Shown in pieces: positions 50,178-59,752 of a stretch of 64,000 nucleotides of DNA. The notes below the pieces were generated by a model. That model was not told the origin of the DNA. It was given only the letters and a program-made list of their open reading frames with translations, and made no database searches. Both the position numbers and the translations under genes were made by a program. The stretch's first letter is position 1, and every line of letters begins with the position of its first letter. Location: the NCBI GenBank assembly GCA_016714005.1, contig JADJOA010000011.1, positions 1 through 64,000 of the forward strand, read 5' to 3'. Source of the DNA: Bacteroidota bacterium. Its GTDB lineage: Bacteria > Bacteroidota > Bacteroidia > AKYH767-A > OLB10.

Positions 50178-53127
50178 TTATTTGATAATAAATTTACCGC
50201 TGTAGGTTTGCCCTCTCTCTATAGGTGCTAACATAAAGAGATATAACCCGCTGTTTACATTTTTCTTTTCAATAAGAATTTTTCGCTTTCAACTATCTTA
50301 TCCATAACCAATTTACCTTGCAGATTTAATACCATTAACCTGTACTTGTTTTTATCGTCATTTGAAAAAACAATGTATGCTTCTTCCGTAAACGGGTTAG
50401 GCATTACACTTACTATTCCTTTGGCTGAAGGTAAAATTTCGGGAACAGATGTTGGTATAGAATACACTAATGTGTTTAATGTAGTGTTGGTAGCAATAGG
50501 GTCGTTAAAATCGAAATAAATGTGTGCAGTGTTTTGTACGGCTGTAACGTTTATTAAACCTGCATTGGGTTTAATGCTATACTTAACGTAACCATGACTG
50601 AGCGGCTCATTCATGTTGCTGTCAACCAAAAGAATGTTGTTGAAGGTGAATGTTACAATACGTGTAGCCACATCCACCTGTGTTTGCACGGCATGGCTTG
50701 CATCAATCATCATAAATGTGCTCAGATTTAAATCAATGTCAATAGTATCTCGTATAACTACTGTAAAAGCAGTGTCGTTACCCGTGTTTTGGAAACGAAT
50801 TAAATACTCAAGCGTTTCGCTCATCAACGTATAATTTGCCGATTGAACACCTGCAGGAGTTACCGCTTTGTCATTAGGATCGAAAGCACAGGTTACTGTT
50901 GTAGTCCTTGATTGAGAGTCGGACGAAACAACATTTCCGCTTCCATCAAGCGATTCGATAATTGCAGTAGTTGAAATTGTACTGCCTGCAGCAGGCATGA
51001 TCAGATAAAAATAGATGGTGCCCTGCTGTTGTGGCTGTAAATTGGTTACGTTGAAAACAATTGTATCGCCTGATACATAAGACGGAACAGTGCCTCCAGC
51101 ATTAAATGAGGTGTTGGATGATTTTATGATTGTGATTCTTGCATCATATGGAACAATACCTGTGTTTTTAAATGAAACATAAGTATAGTTTGAATTATTA
51201 CATCTTACGGCACCATGCAATGTGAGCAAACTGCATTCATAAGGTGGTAAAAGGGAGTTTAAACCAAAATCGTAACCCGATGTGGTTTGGTTAACGTTAG
51301 CCGTGTACGAAGGCGGGCTTGCAGCGTTCAACTCAAAAGGTGAACTTAAAGAATCCCATGTTATGGTATGGGTTCCGGGGAAAGAGCCAGCCTGAAACAA
51401 CCCTGTGTTATCAGTAAACACATATTGATTATCGGGTTGCACAATAATTTTTTGATTAGGCAAACCCGGCTCACCGGCATCTTTAATTCCATCGCTGTCT
51501 AAATCTAAATAGGCATCGCCTTCTAAAAATCATTGCGGCTGGGTTATAGTAACTGAATTAGGAAGAACCAGGGTAACATAGTTGAAAGGACTATCTTCAT
51601 AGGTAACACTTAAATTATACAAACCGGGGTTGGCATTGGCTGGAATGGGGAAGTCGGCAGTAAAGTTTTCATCGTCTAAAGACACAATGGAGTTTTGCAG
51701 TGCAAAATAATAAACAGATGTAGGGCTGTTACGAAATAAAGCCGCTTCTATAATTGAACTTGGTGGCGATGAACTTTGAAACACTGTTCCATAACCTGAA
51801 ATTAATGCCTGAAGTGTAGTGCCGGCTAAAGCGGAATCAGGTGTAATGGATGTTAAATACGGACCGGGACCGAGCAGCGGAAAATCTAACCCTGCAGTGG
51901 TAGATATATAATTACCCGAAATACTTGACGGAGCCAATGGATTAACTACCCAGTTTCCGTTTGGTGTTATTGAAACAGTTTTGTTTCCTCTTGATGTAGG
52001 TATTTTATAATTACCAAGGTTATCGGTAATAAAGTTTTGGTTATCGGGTGTAATAGTAATATCCTGGTTGCTTACACCCCCTTCTGTAATATCGTGTAAA
52101 GCATTTGAATCTCTGTCGGCATAAGCATTTCCTTCAAGGAAAATTTCAGGAGCATGAACCAAAATGCTGTTTGGTAAAATGAGGTTGATGTTCGACATGG
52201 TAGTAGTATCAAAATAATTCACTACCAGGTTCCAGTATCCGGCAGGAGCATTCAATGGAAACACAAGTGAAGTGGAAAAGGAAGTATTGCTAATGATGTT
52301 AACAGGATTTCCGCCTGTGCCTGCATAAGAAATTTGCAAAGGATCTGTTGCATATAAAAAGTTGATGGCTCCTTGTGGCGATGAGTTTTGCAATACTGTA
52401 CCTAATGCAGAGATAACAGCGTTAAGAGTTGTGCCAGCCATTACCGAATCGGGTGTGATACTTACCAATGCAGGTCCGGAATTGATTACACCAAAATCTA
52501 AACCGCTGGTATTCGCACTGTAGTTACCCGTATAGCTTGTTTGACTTCCTGCACTTAAAACATAACCTGCATTATTGTTTTGCCAAGCTATCGTTTTGTT
52601 ACCCGTAAAAGTTGGTATGGTATAATCGCCATTGGGCTTTGAATAAAAAGTTTGGTTATCGGGCGTAACAAATATTCTTTGCCCTGCCAGCCCAACTTCT
52701 GCACCATCCTTAACACCATTATTATTTGTATCAACAAATACATTTCCTGATAAGTACAAGGATGGTGTTACAATATTTACCGCATTAGATAGCGTAAGGG
52801 TAACTAAGGGAGCCGCTGCTGTAGTATCAAAATAAGAATATACTAAATTATAAGAGCCGGAAGGAGCACCTGGAGGTATTACAAAATTAATTTCCATGCT
52901 TTGGTCACTAAAATAATTTGCCGTTGACAAAGAAGCATAAATACTTGTAAGACCCTGCTCAAGAAAAAAACCTTGTGGTGAGGAGGATTGAAACAATGTA
53001 CCTGTGCCGCTAATTTGAGCGGTGAGTGTAGTGCCAAGCAGTGCTGTGTCTGGGCTAACAGAGTCGAGTGTTTGGGAATATGCGTTGTGCACTACCAACA
53101 CGCATAACCAGAGCAATAGTTTTTCAT
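50178..53127 (-). CDS. Large secreted repeat protein with T9SS end (two frameshifts, in-frame TGA)
   Basis: Repaired from the ATG at 53127 it is 983 codons: MKKLLLWLCVLVVHNAYSQ is the signal peptide. Deletions lie near 53118 (A run) and 50285 (A run). Three similar blocks of about 170-190 residues alternate VSPDTALLGTTLTAQISGTG-type Ig-like units with SD-repeat B-like units, for example LSGNVFVDTNNNGVKDGAEV, FLEGNAYADRDSNALHD and FLEGDAYLDLDSDGIKDAGE. A DUF11-type domain (LMSETLEYLIRFQNTGNDTA) and T9SS end (VSVMPNPFTEEAYIVF, YSGKFIIK) follow. A TGA at 51530-51532 lies in frame between PQ and FLEG. Likely a surface adhesin or structural protein. Confidence 0.75.
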
Positions 53128-53218
53128 TTGCATTTTGTTTTTAAGAGTAGAATTAATTCATGTTTAATTGTTAAAACTTTTGAATTTTTTGTTTGTCAAA
53201 GTATTTCTTATTCACGAC

Positions 53219-55304
53219 TCATTGCTTTTCGTATAAATCAATCTCTTTATCAAGTTCTGTCATAAAATCTGTCCTGGCTTTAAATGATGATGTTTCAATC
53301 TGAAAAATATAGCTTTTGCTTCTTATATCTTCTTTAAAAACAGGCTTTTTTAAATCAATGTTTCTTGCTTTAAAAACACTATCAGCAACTGAATTAACCA
53401 CCACCAACATGTAATCGTTATACTTAGGTGGTTGGTGTATATATCCAACTTGCCTGAAAAGTTTGTAAGAGCCATACCGGTTTCCTTTATTAAAAACAGC
53501 AACGGCTTTGTTAAACAGCGCATCCGGAAATTTCGGATTTATCTCAAGCGCTTTGGTAAAATATTCTTCAGCCTCTGAATAATTACCCTTGTTTAAATAC
53601 ACTGCACCTATGTCATTATTAACTTGTACGTGATAGGGTGTTTGTAAAAGAGCTTCTTTGTACAACGCCAATGCTTCATCGCTTTTTCCGTTCATATAGG
53701 CTGCCGTTGCATTGTACCATGCAACCGGTGTTGCAGTGTAATCTAACGGAAAATATTTTATAGGAACAGTTTTAGTTTGGTTGTACATGCGCTGCCAGTT
53801 TCCTTTTTCTTTTAAAGCAAGCACCTGGCTAAAATTTGATTCTTCTTTTATCCTGGCAGCACATGCGTTAATTGAATAAAAACTCACCAATACCGGAATA
53901 GCAATTAACAAATAAGCATATCGTGATATGTTTATTTTTTTTGATGTAGTGCCAGCCAGAAGGTTGCTTACAACCAATGCTAAATAAATAATAAGCATAA
54001 TCACTAAAAAAATTTTTTCGGTAGGGAAACCAAACATGGCAACTATACCGTATCCAAAAATACCAGACACCATTACAAGCCAAAACGCTTCTCCGGTTTT
54101 CAAATATTTTTTAACAGCATATATAATTGCTCCAATAATTATTATTATAAAGGCCATAAATCCCAAAAATCCTGTTTCGGCAAATACCTGCAGGAAATCG
54201 TTATGTGCGCGTAAACTTTACCGAATCTGTAACCAAGTAACTTGCACCTGTATAACCATAAGCCGGAAACAAAATTTTCCAATTGCCCAAACCAACGCCC
54301 GTCCAAAAATTTTCTTTTATCATAAGCAGCGACTTCTTCCATAAAAGCATCCTTTCAAAAACACTGTTTTCATTAAATGATTCGGACACCATTTCACCGG
54401 AAAGATATTTGTTGATGAGCGAAATTTTAGTAAACCCGTCTGCTGCGTTAACACCGTAAATTATTATCCCGGAGCTTAAAGCCAACACCAATGCCGAGTA
54501 AATACAATAACGCATAAGACTTAATTTTAAATAGGAGCAAATTTGCTTCCTCTTAGCTATTAATATTAATACTAATAAAAAACAATACACAATGCCAAAG
54601 CAACACTAACAGAAAAAGATTTAATAAAAAAAAGCAATATAAAAGAAAGCAATATGTTAATGAACGAAACTACTTTGAAAAACTTTCTGCATTTAAAACA
54701 ACCGAAAAAAGAAAGCGGCATGGCAAGCAGTATAAATTCCGCCAAAGAATTTTTATTTGATAATAATGAAGAAAGCTGATAGCTTACGTTTATCTCAGTA
54801 TTGTTTTTAATGGCATCTAATCTTAATACATTTAACTGTACAAGTCCAAATACAAGTACTATAAACAATGGTAACGTAATGCTTTCAGAAACAATTTTTA
54901 ATCTATCGGGTAATTCCCAAAAAATAAATGACAACAAAACAAGTAACAACAATGCAACTGTAAACTTTAATAAATCAAACATTGCGTCTATAGCTATTAT
55001 GCTGTTTTTTAAATGAAACGTAAAATACAAAAACAAGTGCAAACAGAGAGATGGCGAAAACATTAAGTACTAATCGGCCGGGAATAATAAACTTTCTGGC
55101 TTTAATAATTAAGTATGCAAAAATTCCGGCAGGTATTAAAAGCAGTGAAGCGGTAAGCATCCGTGGCATGTAATCCATATCAGGCAAAAACGGTAAAAAA
55201 GATACCGTTAAAGACAAAAAGAAAAAATGCATAAAAAAGCTGATTGACATTCTATAGTTTTTGCTCATGGAGTATGTGCCTTTAAACAAAAAAAGTTGCA
55301 TCAT
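53219..55304 (-). CDS. O-antigen ligase/polymerase-like membrane protein with TPR tail (three frameshifts)
   Basis: Insertions in A and T runs (near 55013 and 54225) and a deletion in a T run (near 54585) break it; repair gives 694 aa. Residues about 15-490 contain 12 or so hydrophobic helices. The conserved Wzy/WaaL stretch is near FWTGVGLGNWKILFPAYGY and VKLRAHNDFLQVFAETGFLG. After the last helix (about 480) a periplasmic part has TPR-like repeats: AWYNATAAYMNGKSDEALAL, NNDIGAVYLNKGNYSEAEEY, ALFNKAVAVFNKGNRYGSY. It would ligate or polymerise surface glycan. It is divergent from the Wzz-like gene (74 bases). Confidence 0.75.
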
Positions 55305-55378
55305 AAAAAATAAATAAATTTTTTTATAAAAGTAATATTTCGGTATTATACTTTTACCAATAATTAAAAATCTTAAAA

Positions 55379-56299
55379 ATGAAAACGAAAGATTTAGTAA
55401 ACCTGGTTCTTAAAAATCAGAAGTGGATTTATTTTGTAACCGTATTTTCCTTTTGCCTGAGTATATACTTGTATTACCTGATCACAAACAAGAGCACGGC
55501 TACTGTTTCCTTTCTTATTCCTTCTTCAAACAGCAACGCCAATGTATATGGTGCATCAGATGCTGAACGTTTTGCATTTAACCAGCAAAGTAACATAAAC
55601 TCTATGCGTATTCTGGAGCTGATATACTCAGATGAAATGATTACCTACATTAACGATAAGTTTAATCTTTATGATCATTATTACATTGATAAGTACAATA
55701 AGTATAGTTGGAACATGCTTAAAAGCAAGTTTCAAAAAAGTGTTGGATTTATGCGGGAGAGTGATGAAAAGGCGCTGGTTTCTTTTACCGATGCCGATGC
55801 AATTTATGCTGCTGATGTTGCAAACGAAATACTGATTAAACTGATTGACTTAAACCGGAATTATGTTTTAGGTTCTATTAAACAAAGGGGCGAACTTTAC
55901 GAAAGTATGATTGGCGGTATTAACGCTGATATTACAACAGAGCTTAGTAAAATGCAGGCTGTAGTTTCTGATTTTAAAGCTCAGAGCAATTTAGGCGAAA
56001 GAAACATAGATGCGCTTAACTTGAAGGTAGATTTGATAACAAACGAATTTGGTAAGTTGACAACTGAATTGGTACGAATTAAACAGTATTATGCATGGTC
56101 GCAGATTGCAATTGAAAATAACCTTCAAAATAATCTCGTAATAATTAACAAAGCTATTCCAGACAAAAAGCAATTTTACATTTTTGAATTTGCTGCCGTT
56201 GGCATTACCACTGCGTTTATTATTATATGCCTCATTTGCTTGATGTTTTATTTTTATGCCCATGCAAGGAACCAGTGGATAACGATTATGGGCAATTAG
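55379..56299 (+). CDS. Wzz-like chain-length-determinant protein
   Basis: The 306-aa protein has two membrane helices, one at about 17-36 (WIYFVTVFSFCLSIYLYYLI) and one at about 265-290 (FEFAAVGITTAFIIICLICL). The periplasmic part between them has ATVSFLIPSSNSNANVYGAS after the first helix and coiled-coil prone helices (ESMIGGINADITTELSKMQA). This is the Wzz/BexC topology. The tyrosine-kinase domain found in capsule versions is absent. It may set glycan chain length together with the divergent ligase/polymerase-like gene. Confidence 0.7.
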   Translation: MKTKDLVNLVLKNQKWIYFVTVFSFCLSIYLYYLITNKSTATVSFLIPSSNSNANVYGASDAERFAFNQQSNINSMRILELIYSDEMITYINDKFNLYDHYYIDKYNKYSWNMLKSKFQKSVGFMRESDEKALVSFTDADAIYAADVANEILIKLIDLNRNYVLGSIKQRGELYESMIGGINADITTELSKMQAVVSDFKAQSNLGERNIDALNLKVDLITNEFGKLTTELVRIKQYYAWSQIAIENNLQNNLVIINKAIPDKKQFYIFEFAAVGITTAFIIICLICLMFYFYAHARNQWITIMGN

Positions 56300-56344
56300 T
56301 AAGCGCCTAGATTAACTTTTTTGCGAAAGGCTTGTTGTTTATCA

Positions 56345-56800
56345 ATGAGTCTTAGAACATTTAAACAGGTTACAAGAGTAAACAAACCACTCTCTGAGGT
56401 TTTTAATTTTTTCTGCAATGCAGGTAATCTCAATTTAATTACGCCTCCATCGTTACATTTTAAGATACTATCGCAAATGCCATTGGTTATGAAAAAGAAT
56501 GTGCGTATAGATTATAAAATTAAACTTGGTTTGTTTTCGTTCAAATGGCATTCGGAAATTACAGAATGGAATCCTCCTTATTCATTTAAAGATGTACAGT
56601 TGAAAGGACCCTACAAGGTTTGGGAGCACATTCATTCTTTTGAAGAAAAAGAAGGTGTTACGTACATGACTGATGAGGTAAAGTATTTATCTCCCGGATT
56701 TTTTTTAGAACCAGTCGTTGATAAATTTTTTGTACGAAAAAGAATTGAAGAAATATTCAGGTATAGGCAATACAAACTTGAAGTATTTTTTGGGCAGTGA
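56345..56800 (+). CDS. SRPBCC-fold ligand-binding protein
   Basis: The 151-aa protein starts at the ATG at 56345 (MSLRTFKQVTRVNKPLSEVF). It has the pattern of SRPBCC/START-like single-domain proteins related to YfcH/SRPBCC cell-division-inhibitor-associated domains: FFCNAGNLNLITPPSLHFKI, WHSEITEWNPPYSFKDVQLK, GPYKVWEHIHSFEEKEGVTY and MTDEVKYLSPGFFLEPV. The ligand is unknown. It converges with clpC over a shared terminator. Confidence 0.8.
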   Translation: MSLRTFKQVTRVNKPLSEVFNFFCNAGNLNLITPPSLHFKILSQMPLVMKKNVRIDYKIKLGLFSFKWHSEITEWNPPYSFKDVQLKGPYKVWEHIHSFEEKEGVTYMTDEVKYLSPGFFLEPVVDKFFVRKRIEEIFRYRQYKLEVFFGQ

Positions 56801-56810
56801 AGTTGAAAAA

Positions 56811-56842
56811 CAAAAAGCGCTGAACTACTGCAGCGCTTTTTG
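56811..56842. terminator. Bidirectional terminator between SRPBCC and clpC genes
   Basis: CAAAAAGCGCTG (56811-56822) pairs perfectly with CAGCGCTTTTTG (56831-56842) around an 8-base loop. Confidence 0.8.
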
Positions 56843-56859
56843 TTTAAAGGCAATAATCG

Positions 56860-59421
56860 TTACTGATTATTTTCCTCTTTCTTTTTTCTTGGCTTAGGAG
56901 GAGGACCCTGTTTGGTAATGTTTGCTTTTAGATTGTTATTCTCTTTGTCAAATACCATTTCTATAGAATCGCCTTCTGCCATTTCAGCTTTAATTATTTC
57001 CTCAGCCAAATTATCCTCAATATATTTTTGGATGGCACGCTTTAAAGGTCGTGCTCCAAAATTGCTGTCGTAGCCTTTTTCAGCAATAAAATCTTTTGCT
57101 TCGTCACTTAATTTAATTTTATATCCTAAGTCGCTTACACGTTTGTACAAACGCTCTAATTCAATATCAATAATAGAGTGTATGTGTTCTTTTGAAAGAG
57201 AACTAAACACAATCACATCATCAATACGGTTTAAGAACTCAGGAGCAAAAGCTTTTTTCAATGCGTTTTCAATTACTCCTTTGCTGTGTTCATCCATTGC
57301 ACCTGATTTTGCAGCAGTACTAAAACCAACACCCGCACCAAAATCTTTTAACTGGCGCGAACCAATGTTAGAAGTCATAATGATGATGGTATTTTTAAAA
57401 TCAACTTTACGCCCCAAACTGTCAGTAAGCATACCATCATCCAATACTTGTAACAATACATTGAAGACATCAGGATGTGCTTTTTCAATTTCATCAAGCA
57501 ATACAACAGAATAAGGTTTGCGTCTTACTTTTTCTGTTAACTGTCCGCCCTCTTCATAACCTACATATCCCGGAGGCGCACCAATTAACCGCGATACGGC
57601 AAATTTTTCCATGTACTCACTCATGTCTATTCTTATTAAAGAATCTTCAGAGTCAAACAAATATTTTGCAAGCACCTTGGCTAATTCTGTTTTACCAACA
57701 CCTGTAGGGCCTAAGAAAATAAATGAACCTATTGGTTTATTTGGGTCTTTTAATCCTGCACGGTTACGCTGTATGGCTTTAACCACTTTTTTAATTGCCT
57801 CGTCCTGTCCAATTACTTTTCCTTTCAATTCATTTGGCATATTAATAAGACGGGCAGTCTCTGCCTGCGCTACACGCTGTACCGGAATACCACTCATCAT
57901 TGCTACTACTTCAGCAACGTTTTCCTCGTCAACAGTAAAGCGCTGGTTCTTGGTTTCCTCGTCCCAAACTTTTTTAGCAGTTTCTAATTGCTCAAGCAAC
58001 TGTTTTTCGTTATCCCGAAGGCGAGCAGCTTCTTCGTATTTCTGGCTGCGCACTACTTTATTCTTTTCGTTTTTAATGTCGGCAACTTTGTTTTCTAACT
58101 CAACAATGTTTTGCGGAACATGTATGTTTGAAAGATGCACGCGCGAACCGGCCTCGTCTAAAGCATCAATGGCTTTATCAGGCAAAAATCTGTCGGTAAT
58201 GTAACGGTTAGTAAGTGTTACACATGCCTTTAATGCTTCAGGAGTATATGTAACATGATGATGCTCCTCATACTTGTCCTTAATATTATTCAATATTTCA
58301 ACCGTTTCGTCAACAGAAGTAGGGTCTATAATTACTTTCTGAAAACGTCTGTCTAAAGCACCATCCTTTTCGATATACTGACGGTACTCATCTAATGTAG
58401 TTGCACCTATACATTGTATTTCGCCTCGCGCCAATGCAGGCTTAAACATGTTACTTGCATCTAACGAACCGCTAGCACCACCAGCACCAATTATGGTATG
58501 TATCTCATCAATAAACAAAATCACATCAGGAGATTTTTCCAACTCCGTCATGATGGCTTTCATACGCTCTTCAAATTGCCCGCGGTATTTGGTACCGGCT
58601 ACAAGTGATGCTAAATCAAGGGTTACAATTCTTTTGTTGAACAAAACTCTTGAAACTTTGCGCTGAACAATTCTTAATGCTAAACCTTCAGCAATAGCAG
58701 ATTTACCAACACCGGCTCACCAATTAAAATGGGATTGTTCTTTTTCTTCTTGACAATATTTGCGATACGCGCTCTATTTCTTTCCACGTCCTACTATTGG
58801 ATCAAGTTTACCTTCTTCGGCAGCACGTGTTAAATCTCTGCCAAAATTATCAAGCACCGGAGTTTTTGATTTTGAATCGGCAGCCTTTTTTGTACCACCG
58901 CCTACACCACCCAATCCCGGACCTTCATCGTCATCTTTGTTATACGGATCATCACTTGGTGATTGTGGCGCTTCGCTCTTAAAGTTAGAGCGGAATGTTT
59001 CTAATTCTTCTCTCATAATGTCGTAAGTTATACCAAATTGATTTAAAATTTGAGTTGCAATATTGTCTTCGTCTTTTAAAATAGAAAGCAGCAAATGTTC
59101 AGTTCCAATTATATCACTCTTAAAAATTTTAGCTTCAAGGTATGTGATTTTTAAGGCCTTTTCAGCCTGTTTGGTTAGAGGTATATTGGTAAGGTTGCTC
59201 ACGTTTCCTGTGCTTCCTTTAACAGCACTTTCTACACCTTTACGTAACTCAACAAGGTTAATGTTAAGCGACTTTAAAAACTTTATTGCCATACCTTCGC
59301 CCTCGCGTATTAAACCCAGCAGCAAATGTTCTGTACCTATATAATCGTGTCCCAGGCGCAATGCTTCTTCGCGGCTATATGTAATCACATCTTTTACGCG
59401 TGGTGAAAATTTTGCTTCCAT
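56860..59421 (-). CDS. clpC: ATP-dependent Clp protease ATPase subunit ClpC (three frameshifts in 100 bases)
   Basis: Three one-base deletions between 58710 and 58790 (GGG, A run, A run) cancel to keep the final frame; repaired length is 854 aa. The N domain has AKFSPRVKDVITYSREEALR, GTEHLLLGLIREGEGMAIK and a second repeat. AAA1 has the Walker A GEPGVGKSAIAEGLAL (in the damaged part), VILFIDEIHTIIGAGGASG. A UVR-type middle region (EEAARLRDNEKQLLEQLE) is present. AAA2 has FLGPTGVGKTELAKVLAKYL, LLDEIEKAHPDVFNVLLQVL and NRIDDVIVFSSL. It unfolds substrates for ClpP. Confidence 0.95.
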
Positions 59422-59752
59422 ATATTTCTTTTATTTTTATTAAACGGTAAAATTGGAAAATTGTTCCTTCCTATCTTTCTGTGTCTGTAACTTATTTGTT
59501 AACAACAAACCTAACAATTTTTTAAGTCTGAAATGTTAGTAAATAATTCACTTTTTTAGTCTTATTCCGCTAATAATATGCCAATATGAATTAACTTCGC
59601 GTACCATAAAAAAAAACTGACAGTTTTTACACATAAGTGCCATTTGCAAACAAAAAAAACATCCCAACACTAATGGGACTCAACAATTGCTAGCTTTATT
59701 GTCAGTTAAACGAATATTCAAAAATTAAAATTAAGTTACAGATAACATTATT
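59422..59752. other. 331-base divergent clpC/gyrA intergenic region
   Basis: This AT-rich region holds the clpC promoter candidate (59506-59513, minus) and presumably the gyrA promoter. No CIRCE or other operator was recognised; no RNA gene seen. Confidence 0.5.
59506..59513 (-). promoter_or_regulatory. Candidate -7 box TAGGTTTG for clpC
   Basis: On the minus strand TAGGTTTG fits TAnnTTTG, about 85 bases upstream of the clpC start. No convincing -33 element was found. Confidence 0.35.

Noticed and set aside
51530..51532. TGA recoded as tryptophan
   Set aside because: TGA ends several genes normally in this window, and sister repeats have Leu/Ile at the site, not Trp.
57611..58204. 197-aa plus-strand open frame in clpC
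   Set aside because: Antisense to conserved ClpC sequence, Ser/Phe-rich as expected for reverse-frame reading of Glu/Lys-rich genes.
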